Below, piece after piece: positions 1-6,812 of a stretch of DNA of 8,897 nt; the stretch's first letter is position 1; each line of letters starts with the position of its first letter. The DNA is from Barnesiella sp. Its GTDB lineage: Bacteria > Bacteroidota > Bacteroidia > Bacteroidales > Muribaculaceae. The position numbers were made by a program, and so were the translations under genes. The stretch lies in NCBI GenBank assembly GCA_014801065.1, contig JAAVEX010000087.1:16169-25065 (forward strand), given 5' to 3'. Below the pieces are notes generated by a model. The model was not told the origin of the DNA. It searched no databases and saw only the letters and a list, made by a program, of their open reading frames with translations.

Positions 1-6
1 AAACCG

Positions 7-38
7 CTTGCAGGTTAAGAAAATTTTACCTACCTTTG
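7..38 (+). promoter_or_regulatory. Bacteroidetes-type promoter for tRNA-Leu
   Basis: TACCTTTG at 31-38 matches the Bacteroidetes -7 consensus TAnnTTTG exactly. A CTTG at 7-10, 20 bases upstream, is close to the -33 element TTTG. Initiation would fall near 45, leaving a leader of about 35 nt before the tRNA. That leader contains a small inverted repeat, AGCCG at 52-56 with CGGCT at 63-67. The assignment rests on motif match and position only. Confidence 0.6.
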
Positions 39-79
39 CCGTTGCTTTTTCAGCCGTAAAAGCGGCTCTTTGAAGAGAT

Positions 80-163
80 GCTCGAATGGTGGAATGGTAG
101 ACACGAAGGACTTAAAATCCTTTGGCCATTGCGGCTGTGTGGGTTCGAGTCCCACTTCGAGTA
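80..163 (+). tRNA. tRNA-Leu (anticodon UAA)
   Basis: A complete class II tRNA cloverleaf can be folded. The acceptor stem pairs GCTCGAA (80-86) with TTCGAGT (156-162), including a G1-U72 pair that E. coli tRNA-Leu(UAA) also has. The anticodon stem is AAGGA/TCCTT (106-110 and 118-122) around loop CTTAAAA, which puts anticodon TAA at 113-115. The long variable arm (about 123-138, with GCC pairing GGC) is typical of leucine tRNAs. The T-arm is GTGGG-TTCGAGT-CCCAC (139-155). The discriminator base is A163. CCA is not encoded (the next bases are CAT), so it must be added by CCA-adding enzyme. The gene has its own promoter and terminator and so is probably transcribed alone. It reads UUA and, by wobble, UUG codons. 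Confidence 0.96.
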
Positions 164-169
164 CATCGG

Positions 170-207
170 GCGAGGTTGCGTCATGACGAACGCAACCTCG
201 CTTTTTT
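170..207 (+). terminator. Rho-independent terminator after tRNA-Leu
   Basis: A perfect 12-bp stem, GCGAGGTTGCGT (170-181) with ACGCAACCTCGC (190-201), encloses an 8-base loop and is followed directly by six T (202-207). It begins six bases after the tRNA discriminator base, so it should end the single-gene tRNA transcript and insulate it from the genes that follow. Confidence 0.93.
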
Positions 208-236
208 ATCGGTTAAGTAATTTTAAGGATGAATTA

Positions 237-267
237 TTGGTCAAAGCCGATTTATACATTATCTTTG
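237..267 (+). promoter_or_regulatory. Bacteroidetes-type promoter for the thrC-like operon
   Basis: TATCTTTG at 260-267 matches the -7 consensus TAnnTTTG. TTGG at 237-240 lies 19 bases upstream and approximates the -33 TTTG. Initiation near 274 would give a 5' UTR of about 40 nt before the ATG at 315. The site lies downstream of the tRNA terminator, so the forward operon appears to have its own promoter. I see no hairpin, riboswitch fold or Thr/Ile-rich leader peptide that would indicate attenuation. Confidence 0.6.
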
Positions 268-314
268 CTACTAACATGACCGGTGTCTGAAAACAAGATC
301 CAAGAGCCCAAGAG

Positions 315-1616
315 ATGAACTATTATAGCACAAACGATCGAATTAGGACTGTCAGTCTGCGCGAGGCCGTGTTGCGGTGCTTTGCTCCCGACGGCGGAGT
401 GTATATGCCCGACCGTATTCCGCTCTTCCCCTCAGCCATTTTCCGGAATATCCCCCAGATGTCGCTCAAAGAGATTGCCTACATCGTGGCCTCATCAATG
501 TTTGGACAAGATATCGATATGGCCACGATCAACGATATCGTGAGGGAAACGCTTTCATTTGAAGTGCCGCTTGTGAAGATCGACTCCGGACTCTATGCGC
601 TTGAACTCTTCCACGGCCCAACAGGGACGTTCAAAGACATAGGAGCGCAGTTTATGGCGCGCATCGTTGACCACTTTATCAAGAGCGACCACGATAAGGA
701 CGGGCAGATCAACGTATTCGTAGCCACCTCGGGCGATACCGGAAGCGCTGTGGCCAACGCCTTTGCCGGCATCGGCAACATCAACCTGTTTATTCTTTAT
801 CCCAAAGGAACGCGCCTTAAACTTCCGGAAAACACCGACAATATACACCCGATTGCTATCCGTGGCAGCTTCGAAGAGTGTCAACGTCTGGCTAAAGAGA
901 TCTACAGCGACACGCTGATCAATAGCCGCATGACGGTCACATCGGCCAACACCGTCAATATCGCACGTCTGCTTCCACAGATGTTTTTCTATTTCCACGC
1001 CTATGCGCGCCTTCTGGAAATGGAAGAAAATCCGGGAGAGATCGTGATATCCGTGCCTTGCGGTAATCTTGGTAATCTAACGGCAGCACTATTTGCAAGC
1101 CAGATGGGACTCCCCGTTAAAAGAATCCTTGCCTCGGGCTACGGCAACGAACGCCTTTGGGGCTCGATAGGCAAAAGCGGACTGCTTGATGTGAACGATG
1201 TCAACGGTCGAAATCTCGCTAACAATCTGGCCCGCATCAACTTTCTTCTCCGCAACAATCCGACCATGGCCGATATGATCAGCTGCTTCACATTCGGCGA
1301 TACCGAAGTGAAAGAGGAAGAAGAGCTGATGCTCGCTCGCTACGGTTACCGGCTTAACAGAAATTCAGCCATGGCTTGCCGAGCAGCACGAATGGAGATG
1401 CGGCCCGCAACGTCATCTATATTTCTCGCCACCACCGACCCTCAACGCTGTCCCGACAGCCGCTTTGTCAATGAGCCCAACAGCGCGGCCAAAGGCAAAC
1501 GCGGCGATGTGGCCGCCCCATCATTCCCCCCGGCTATCGGTGTGGTGAGAGACCATATTATCGCCGAAGTAGCACGAAAACAAAACAAAAACAAATATCA
1601 TTTCCCAACCCTTTAA
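315..1616 (+). CDS. Divergent threonine-synthase-like PLP enzyme
   Basis: The 433 residues match the usual length of ThrC, the enzyme that converts O-phosphohomoserine to threonine with pyridoxal phosphate in the cytoplasm. The N-terminus (YYSTN, residues 3-7; DGGVYMP, 26-32) is ThrC-like. HGPTGTFKD (100-108) contains the expected Schiff-base lysine K107. ATSGDTGSA (137-145), TSANTVNIARLLPQ (209-222) and the PLP-phosphate loop PCGNLGNL (248-255) are also present. Several motifs that ThrC normally conserves are not. The QEKQLTT stretch after YPKG (162-165) is missing and that loop is about 5 residues short. ANAMDVGxPSN is unrecognisable near 297-308. DPHGA has become NRNSA (348-352). Fold and cofactor are therefore secure, but the substrate is not: it may be threonine synthase, or a related phospho-lyase or beta-replacement enzyme. 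It is first in a forward run, 11 bases before the next gene, with no thrA or thrB partner in view. Confidence 0.8.
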   Translation: MNYYSTNDRIRTVSLREAVLRCFAPDGGVYMPDRIPLFPSAIFRNIPQMSLKEIAYIVASSMFGQDIDMATINDIVRETLSFEVPLVKIDSGLYALELFHGPTGTFKDIGAQFMARIVDHFIKSDHDKDGQINVFVATSGDTGSAVANAFAGIGNINLFILYPKGTRLKLPENTDNIHPIAIRGSFEECQRLAKEIYSDTLINSRMTVTSANTVNIARLLPQMFFYFHAYARLLEMEENPGEIVISVPCGNLGNLTAALFASQMGLPVKRILASGYGNERLWGSIGKSGLLDVNDVNGRNLANNLARINFLLRNNPTMADMISCFTFGDTEVKEEEELMLARYGYRLNRNSAMACRAARMEMRPATSSIFLATTDPQRCPDSRFVNEPNSAAKGKRGDVAAPSFPPAIGVVRDHIIAEVARKQNKNKYHFPTL

Positions 1617-1627
1617 CAGATAAAATT

Positions 1628-1993
1628 ATGGCAAATAAACGCGATCTAAAAAAACAAATCAAATATATCTGCGGCGAAATAGCGCTTGAATGTATCATGA
1701 CACGCGAATACGTTGAAGGTGTCGACCCCAAGAAACTCAACGATCTGGTGATCCGCACTGCCGATCTTCAGCAGAAATCACTCAAAAACGCAACGTTTGC
1801 TTTCGACAAAACCCCTTCCGATTTCGATTCGCTGAAAGAATATCACAAAGCATCCAACGCCTATTTTGCCAAGGCCTACAAGACTTTTTATGCCGAGTTC
1901 AACAAGTCGGTTCAGGAAATTGTCGATCAGCTCAACAAAGCTATCCCCGAGAGCCAGCGTGAACTCAACAAGAAAATTGCCAACGCAAAATAA
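1628..1993 (+). CDS. Small helical conserved-type protein, unknown function
   Basis: This 121-residue protein resembles hypothetical proteins I associate with Bacteroidetes, but I cannot name a domain. It is rich in Lys, Ala, Asn and Glu, and nearly all of it looks alpha-helical. It has no signal peptide or membrane segment, so it is probably cytoplasmic. The N-terminus is basic (MANKRDLKKQIKY). Cys15 and Cys22 lie seven residues apart on one predicted helix, in CGEIALEC. A second long amphipathic stretch, roughly residues 68-119, is rich in Tyr and Phe and ends in a Lys/Asn tail. The gene sits 11 bases after the thrC-like gene and 23 before the acyltransferase, which indicates co-transcription. 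Codon use resembles its neighbours, and the ATG is the only sensible start. No function should be inferred from the sequence alone. Confidence 0.85.
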   Translation: MANKRDLKKQIKYICGEIALECIMTREYVEGVDPKKLNDLVIRTADLQQKSLKNATFAFDKTPSDFDSLKEYHKASNAYFAKAYKTFYAEFNKSVQEIVDQLNKAIPESQRELNKKIANAK

Positions 1994-2016
1994 CGATCCT
2001 AAGTAAATTTAAACCT

Positions 2017-2553
2017 ATGTGGTTTAGCAAACTCTTGCTCAGGATGGCCGGATGGACAGTGAACATCACTGTCCCCGACTATCCTAAAGCCATTATCTGT
2101 GTGGCACCCCACACGAGCAACTGGGATTTCATTCTCGGCAAATTGGCCTATGCATCGGTGGGACGCCACGCCGGCTTCCTAATGAAGGAATCATGGTTCT
2201 TCTTCCCTCTTGGTCTGATATTCAAGGCCATGGGCGGTGTGCCGGTGAAAAAGAAAGGATCCTCACTGGTCAGCGCTCTCGTTGAAAAATTCAAACAATC
2301 AAAAAAGCTGTCGCTGGCCATCACACCCGAAGGCACACGAAGCCGCACGAATGAATGGCGCCACGGGTTTCTACACATAGCTCGTGATGCCGGTGTGCCT
2401 ATAGTGCTCGGAGCTATCGACTTTGCCACCAAGAGGATCATCATCGAAAAAACCTTTGAGCCATCGGGCGATATTGACCGCGATATGCGCTCGATTAAAG
2501 ATTATTATGCCGGATTCACCGGAAAATATCCCGAGAAATTCTCCACCGATTAA
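2017..2553 (+). CDS. Short PlsC-type 1-acylglycerophosphate acyltransferase family protein
   Basis: The 178 residues carry the motifs of the PlsC/LPLAT superfamily, which moves acyl groups from acyl-ACP or acyl-CoA to lysophospholipids or related acceptors at the inner face of the membrane. Motif I, the catalytic HX4D, is HTSNWD (H32 to D37). Motif II lies around GGVPVKKKGSS (73-83). Motif III is TPEGTR (103-108), which normally contacts the acceptor phosphate. A proline-containing strand, AGVPIVLGAI (125-134), fits motif IV. The protein is shorter than classic PlsC (about 240 residues) and has no strong N-terminal transmembrane helix. The stretch KESWFFFPLGLIFKAMGG is hydrophobic and could be a membrane-contact surface. 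This short form is, to my recollection, common in Bacteroidetes, usually beside another acyltransferase for housekeeping lipids. The acceptor cannot be read from the sequence. It probably belongs to one operon with the genes on either side. Confidence 0.88.
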   Translation: MWFSKLLLRMAGWTVNITVPDYPKAIICVAPHTSNWDFILGKLAYASVGRHAGFLMKESWFFFPLGLIFKAMGGVPVKKKGSSLVSALVEKFKQSKKLSLAITPEGTRSRTNEWRHGFLHIARDAGVPIVLGAIDFATKRIIIEKTFEPSGDIDRDMRSIKDYYAGFTGKYPEKFSTD

Positions 2554-2563
2554 TGATTGCCAC

Positions 2564-3355
2564 ATGCCTTCACGCGATCTGAAAATAGCCCTTATTCCGC
2601 TCGATATAATTGCTTTCAATCCGAAAGCAAATATTGAGCAGCTGCTTAGCCGTCTTGATTCGATCGACAAGGATACTGATCTGATCGTTGTCCCCGAAAC
2701 ATTCACGTCAGGCTTTACACCGGACCGCGCCATTCTCAGCTCGATAGCCGAACCAAACGACGGTCCGACAATCACTGCCCTGCGCAATTGGGCCTCAGCA
2801 AATCAAAAGGCTATCTGGGGAACGACAATAGCTTGCGATGAAACGGGAAATATTTACAACCGCGGTTTCATGATCGACGACAACGGCTCTGTGCAGTTCT
2901 ACGATAAGCACCATCTGTTCAGCTACGGTGGCGAAAACGAAATAATGACTGCCGGCACTCACAGACCGCCCACCATCAACTATCGGTCATGGAATCTGCG
3001 CATGTCCATCTGCTATGACCTGCGCTTCCCTGTCTGGAACCGGGCTCGGAAAAATGACTACGATATCCTGATTGTCCCTGCCAACTGGGCCGCTTCGCGC
3101 TCTTACCCCTGGAACCAACTTCTCATAGCCCGCGCCATAGAAAATCAGATATGCGTGATGGGATGCAACCGAACCGGCACAGACCACTATGGCAACTATA
3201 ATCCGACCGACACCATTGCGCTCGACAATTGGGGCAAGGATATATCCGATCGTCGCAGCGACGGCACCGTCTATGCTACACTAAGCGCTGAGAAATTCAA
3301 CAACGACCGCCGCCGATTCGCTCCCTGGCGCGATGCGGACGATTTCACTATTTGA
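2564..3355 (+). CDS. Nitrilase-superfamily amidase, YafV/omega-amidase type
   Basis: This 263-residue protein has the Glu-Lys-Cys triad of carbon-nitrogen hydrolases: E45 in VVPETFTSGF, K115 in FYDKHHLFSYGGE and nucleophile C150 in MSICYDLRFPVWNR. The CYDLRFPVW block, and HHLFSYGGE after the lysine, are characteristic of the branch with E. coli YafV and mammalian Nit2. These omega-amidases hydrolyse 2-oxoglutaramate (or 2-oxosuccinamate) to the 2-oxo acid and ammonia, a metabolite-repair step after glutamine transamination. No signal peptide is present, so it should be cytoplasmic. The reading frame stays open back to 2423 inside the acyltransferase gene, but homology begins just after the ATG at 2564. 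That start leaves a 10-base gap after the acyltransferase stop and gives the usual family length. The 3' end overlaps the converging coaE by 8 bases. The exact substrate is inferred from the subfamily motif. Confidence 0.9.
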   Translation: MPSRDLKIALIPLDIIAFNPKANIEQLLSRLDSIDKDTDLIVVPETFTSGFTPDRAILSSIAEPNDGPTITALRNWASANQKAIWGTTIACDETGNIYNRGFMIDDNGSVQFYDKHHLFSYGGENEIMTAGTHRPPTINYRSWNLRMSICYDLRFPVWNRARKNDYDILIVPANWAASRSYPWNQLLIARAIENQICVMGCNRTGTDHYGNYNPTDTIALDNWGKDISDRRSDGTVYATLSAEKFNNDRRRFAPWRDADDFTI

Positions 3356-3944
3356 AGCGGTCAGACGATAATGCCCTCTCGATAGCTTCCTCTATCTGAG
3401 GCAAGAGCGGCATGTCGCCGTCATTAACAATCCTCGTCACCCGGCCATGAATAGCCTGTGGCTGATACTGATCCTGAGCCACGATTCGCTTCATCACCTC
3501 ATCACGAGTCAATCCATTGCGTTCGATCACACGCTCAACCCTCAATTCCGTAGGAGCAATAATCTCCCACACATCGCTGACCATACGATCCAAACCGCTC
3601 TGGTATAAGATAGCCGTTTCGACAAAAGCCTCCCTGCGCTCTGATGCCCATTTCGCCAGGTCCTCTTTAACAGCAGCATGAACTATGGAATTAAGCCGAC
3701 ACAGCTTGTCATCATTGCCAAACACTTCCGCCGACAAACGGCAGCGGTCGATGCTACCGTCAGCACCGATTGCCTCACGGCATATTTTATCGGCAATGGC
3801 TTTCTTAATCGAGTCACTGCCGTCCATGATCTGACGGGCACGCGAATCGCAGTCATACACATCATAGCCGATCGCCTCAACCACTCGGCTTACCACGCTT
3901 TTACCGGATCCTATGCCTCCCGTTATGGCTATCAGTCTGTTCAT
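3348..3944 (-). CDS. coaE: Dephospho-CoA kinase
   Basis: CoaE phosphorylates the 3'-hydroxyl of dephospho-CoA with ATP, the last step of coenzyme A synthesis, in the cytoplasm. The 198 residues fit the family length of about 200. The P-loop is GGIGSGKS (9-16). YDCDSRA (30-36) fits the DxD substrate/metal motif near the start of the CoA-binding domain. LNSIVHAAV (84-92) is the conserved segment usually written LxxIVHPxV, with Pro replaced by Ala here. VETAILYQSGLD (108-119) corresponds to the lid-side motif around LLFESG, and RDEVMKRIVAQDQ (147-159) carries the family's Arg/Gln pair. The gene is last in the nusB-yajC-ybbR-coaE run, six bases after the YbbR gene, so translation may be coupled. 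Its stop lies inside the converging amidase gene. Confidence 0.95.
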   Translation of the reverse strand: MNRLIAITGGIGSGKSVVSRVVEAIGYDVYDCDSRARQIMDGSDSIKKAIADKICREAIGADGSIDRCRLSAEVFGNDDKLCRLNSIVHAAVKEDLAKWASERREAFVETAILYQSGLDRMVSDVWEIIAPTELRVERVIERNGLTRDEVMKRIVAQDQYQPQAIHGRVTRIVNDGDMPLLPQIEEAIERALSSDRFK

Positions 3945-3950
3945 AAGCTT

Positions 3951-4934
3951 TTAGCGTTCTATGACATATTCCAGACTATCCTGCGACACAGACACAAGCC
4001 GATAGCCTCCCCCCGCTTCCGTTTGGATCTCTACAGGAGCCAGACGCGACGACTGATTGATTTCATTATAATCAACCACGGCCTTAGCCGAGATCTCACT
4101 ATTGCTCAGTCGCATCGGCACAAGATAGCTGACCTCGACCACCGACGGATAAGTGATCACGCGAGTATTCTCAGGAAGATTGACGAAACGCACCGGTAGC
4201 GAACATTTTTTTGACACGAGCAATTCAACCGGAATCGTGACATCCACACTGCCGGGTACGACTCTCACTCCCGGCATCTGCTTTATCCCGACATTGACCA
4301 CAGTTGTGTCCGAAACATCAGCGAGCTGAATATGTTTTGTCTCGACTACTTCTATATCAGGCCGTATATTCCCAACGGTATAGACCATCACCGAATCCTG
4401 CGAAGCAGTAACCGGACCACTGATCACACTGTGGGTGCTCGTAGTGACGTTCCAGTCAATCTTAAGCGGCAGTTTATAGCCTCGGCCCGAAGTGTAACCA
4501 ACACGGATCGAATCGGGGTTCACCGCCACGATCGAAACGCCCTGACCGAAGAGGTCGCGCACACGACTATCAATTTTGGTACGTGAAAGCACAACATAAT
4601 CCCCTATACCGGAATACTGTCTGAAATCTATTTCCATTACAGGCACTCCCGTAATGTCATATCTCAAAAACTGCGTTCCCTTACCTTTGACAACAACGCT
4701 CAGCTCCGTCGGCATATTGCCGACTATCACCACGCTGTCGGGCACGTTGGTAAGTTGCACGCTGATATTGTAGTCACGCTCCGTAGTCTCATCGAGCGAC
4801 ATCATCACCCAAAAAAGAAATGCCACGACAAGACAAACGAGATAGAGCCCCACGTTTTGGCCGCGACGTGTGCGCAGTGCGCGTCCCATCGAAGCAAACC
4901 ATCCGCTTGTTATCTTTTTTATAGATCGCATCAT
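3951..4934 (-). CDS. YbbR-domain envelope protein
   Basis: The 327-residue protein has a basic N-terminus (residues 1-25), then one transmembrane helix (about 28-46, LYLVCLVVAFLFWVMM), then an extracytoplasmic part made almost wholly of beta-strand. That is the layout of YbbR-like proteins: a membrane anchor with YbbR repeats outside. Repeat-like units can be placed at about 52-147, 153-237 and 245-325. The middle one has the typical order LPLKIDW, ISGP (171-174), a V-rich strand, then a strand ending VDVTIPVE. In Firmicutes the YbbR protein CdaR regulates the diadenylate cyclase CdaA, but no cyclase gene is visible here. In Bacteroidales the gene is usually linked to yajC and coaE, and its role there is unknown to me. 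Met1 and Met2 are both possible starts. A 74-base gap separates it from yajC. Confidence 0.88.
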   Translation of the reverse strand: MMRSIKKITSGWFASMGRALRTRRGQNVGLYLVCLVVAFLFWVMMSLDETTERDYNISVQLTNVPDSVVIVGNMPTELSVVVKGKGTQFLRYDITGVPVMEIDFRQYSGIGDYVVLSRTKIDSRVRDLFGQGVSIVAVNPDSIRVGYTSGRGYKLPLKIDWNVTTSTHSVISGPVTASQDSVMVYTVGNIRPDIEVVETKHIQLADVSDTTVVNVGIKQMPGVRVVPGSVDVTIPVELLVSKKCSLPVRFVNLPENTRVITYPSVVEVSYLVPMRLSNSEISAKAVVDYNEINQSSRLAPVEIQTEAGGGYRLVSVSQDSLEYVIER

Positions 4935-5008
4935 TTCTCAATTAAACACCGACAACCGCCACCCAAAGGCAGCGGCTATCAATGGGATTGCGTACGCAAA
5001 GATTGTTC

Positions 5009-5302
5009 TTACTTTTCTTTACCCTCAGCGTCGCTTGCAGCCACTTCAGCCGAAGGATAGACCGAGTTTTTATCTACAGTGATATTCACACCATTGGCAA
5101 TTTCGATCACAAATGCCAATTCCTTGACACCGCGAATCTTACCATAGATGCCACCGGCAGTCACCACGCGGTCGCCGTTCTGCAGACCCTCGCGGAATTT
5201 CTTTATTTCTTTCTGACGTTTCTGCTGCGGACGGATCATAAAGAAGTAGAACACTACTACCAGCAGAACGATCATCACAATGCTTTCCATTCCTTGTGCC
5301 AT
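5009..5302 (-). CDS. yajC: Preprotein translocase subunit YajC
   Basis: YajC is a small inner-membrane protein that joins SecDF in the accessory Sec complex. The 97 residues show one N-terminal transmembrane helix (about 6-22, ending VVVFYFFMI), immediately followed by the family signature IRPQQKRQKE (24-33). A cytoplasmic domain follows with the conserved GDRVVTAGGIYGKI (43-56) and NGVNITVDKNSV (70-81). The tail (about 82-97) is acidic and probably disordered. Length and motif order are normal for the family. Met5 could also serve as start, but Met1 gives the usual short polar stretch before the helix. It lies 61 bases after nusB and 74 before the YbbR gene, all on one strand, so the three are probably co-transcribed. 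No secD or secF is visible nearby. Confidence 0.96.
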   Translation of the reverse strand: MAQGMESIVMIVLLVVVFYFFMIRPQQKRQKEIKKFREGLQNGDRVVTAGGIYGKIRGVKELAFVIEIANGVNITVDKNSVYPSAEVAASDAEGKEK

Positions 5303-5363
5303 AAAAGATATTTTAAGGGGTTAGTTATCATTTAATTACCGGGCACTCATGGCACCCACATTT

Positions 5364-6788
5364 TTATTTTTTATTCAAGCGACCCTGCTCCTTGAGATAG
5401 TTTATCACGGAGAAGAGGATTCCGTTGACAAACTGTCCGCTCTTGGGGGTGCTGTAGCAGTTGGCGATCTCGATATATTCGTTGAGAGTCACGGCGATAG
5501 GTATTGCAGGATAGTTCAGCAATTCGCATATAGCCGTGGTCATTATCACCACATCCATGAATGCCATTCGCTCCGAGTCCCACATTCTGCGGTCGATAAA
5601 GCGGTCGATGAGCGAGCGATATTCCTCGAAGTGTTCCGAAGTGTTCTCAAACAATTCTGCTCCGAAAGAGGCATCCTCATCATCCTTAAACTGCGGCAGG
5701 AGCACTCTCGATCCTTCATCGGAATCTGCCAGACGGCGGAACGTTTTGACCACGAAAGTTCCGACAATGTCAAGATCATCGTTCCAGTAGACCGACATAT
5801 CCTCAAGCGCTTCGGCAAGATCATCACTCGGCAGAATGACATATTTGAAAATATTACGCCAGAACTCGCAATCATCCTTCATCGAGGTAGACTCGGCCGC
5901 CATATATTGCTTGTAGATATCCGATTCCTGGATCTTTCCAAGCAGAGATCTGACGAGCACGGGATCGTCATTCCACGAAAAGGGATTGGCCGAAAGATAT
6001 TCATCCATCTGAGGACTGGCAGCAATAGCCTTTACAAGCGCATTGTCGACAAAGCGAGTGTTAGGATTGAGATCTTCAGCCGTGGCCAGATATTTATGAC
6101 GGTTGGCATCAAGACGCTGATCTTCCACTCTGACAAGCTCAACCGGAAGAGCCAGCAATCTATGATATAGATCGTAGGCCTGATCCAACGAACGGTCGAG
6201 CGCCTTGCGAGCCGAAGCATATCGTCCGGTGATATCGCCGAGATCCTCCACCGTGGCCGCAGCCATTTCGATGGCATCCTCAAAGCCTTTTACCGAAAAC
6301 ATCTCTTGCTTGCGCATCGCAGCCAAAAGCTGAGGGTCGCGGGCAAAGATGCTACGGATCACGGCGGTCCAGAATTTAACATCCTCAACCAGATCACGAT
6401 TCTTCATCCGGATGTAGCTACGATAGACTGCCGACCGACACACCTCTCCATAGAGATGCTCCACGAGGGTATCATTGTAGAGCGAAACGAACGATCCGTC
6501 AAGGCCCTTGGCCTTGAGATCGGAATCGGCACGCAGCATACGGGCTATTCTATTGGCGGGAAGATAGCGATTGTCATCGACTCCGGCAATCGCACGCGAA
6601 TCGGGGGTGAGACGGGTGCCCGACAAGCGAATGAGCATCAACAGCAGATCCACATAGGCTTGATAAGCAAAACGTTTGTCGCGCGAGCCGCCATCAGGCG
6701 CCGGCTGCAGTTTGAATTCACCTCTGGTCAAAAGATAGCTATAAAGCATCTGGACCACTTTGATTCGTATTAAAACGCGATTGATCAT
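5364..6788 (-). CDS. nusB: Transcription antitermination factor NusB, enlarged, with internal duplication
   Basis: NusB with NusE (ribosomal protein S10) binds boxA RNA and supports rRNA antitermination. I start at the ATG at 6788 because MINRVLIRIKVVQMLYSY is the conserved first helix of Bacteroidetes NusB; an in-frame TTG at 6815 would add nine residues. The product is 474 residues. The C-terminal part is a standard NusB half: MDVVIMTTAICELL (411-424), VTLNEYIEIA (433-442) and KSGQFVNGIL (449-458). E. coli NusB has 139 residues, and Bacteroides NusB is about 300 from memory because of an extra middle region. Here that region seems to occur twice. Residues about 44-182 align by eye with about 203-353, for example VYRSYIRMKNRDLVEDVKFW with IYKQYMAAESTSMKDDCEFW. 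The second copy is the one that resembles Bacteroides NusB, for instance in AEDLNPNTRFVDN; the first is degenerate. The reading frame is clean. Confidence 0.92.
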   Translation of the reverse strand: MINRVLIRIKVVQMLYSYLLTRGEFKLQPAPDGGSRDKRFAYQAYVDLLLMLIRLSGTRLTPDSRAIAGVDDNRYLPANRIARMLRADSDLKAKGLDGSFVSLYNDTLVEHLYGEVCRSAVYRSYIRMKNRDLVEDVKFWTAVIRSIFARDPQLLAAMRKQEMFSVKGFEDAIEMAAATVEDLGDITGRYASARKALDRSLDQAYDLYHRLLALPVELVRVEDQRLDANRHKYLATAEDLNPNTRFVDNALVKAIAASPQMDEYLSANPFSWNDDPVLVRSLLGKIQESDIYKQYMAAESTSMKDDCEFWRNIFKYVILPSDDLAEALEDMSVYWNDDLDIVGTFVVKTFRRLADSDEGSRVLLPQFKDDEDASFGAELFENTSEHFEEYRSLIDRFIDRRMWDSERMAFMDVVIMTTAICELLNYPAIPIAVTLNEYIEIANCYSTPKSGQFVNGILFSVINYLKEQGRLNKK

Positions 6789-6812
6789 GATTCGAATGTA
6801 AAAATTTCGCTG

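Noticed and set aside
275..289. Four-codon reading frame (MTGV) before the thrC-like gene as an attenuation leader
   Set aside because: It contains a single Thr codon, no alternative hairpins are visible, and it starts at the predicted transcription start.
78..290. Open frame of 70 codons over the tRNA and terminator
   Set aside because: It reads straight through a complete tRNA-Leu and its terminator hairpin, so it is not a real gene.
80..314. tRNA-Leu 3' end as an integration site for a mobile element
   Set aside because: No integrase, repeated tRNA fragment or foreign-looking cargo follows. A native terminator and an operon of ordinary composition do.
555..998. Reverse-strand open frame of 147 codons inside the thrC-like gene
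   Set aside because: It overlaps the PLP-lysine and SGDTG coding segments on the other strand and has no motif of its own.
2423..2563. N-terminal extension of the amidase into the acyltransferase gene
   Set aside because: The extension overlaps the coding end of the acyltransferase in another frame. Amidase homology starts just after the ATG at 2564.
3678..4199. Forward-strand open frame of 173 codons across the coaE/YbbR boundary
   Set aside because: It spans two well-supported reverse-strand genes and their junction, and no protein family is visible.
5349..6170. Long forward-strand open frame (273 codons) opposite nusB
   Set aside because: It lies wholly antisense to the clearly coding nusB frame and its translation shows no recognisable motif. 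It is explained by codon bias in nusB.
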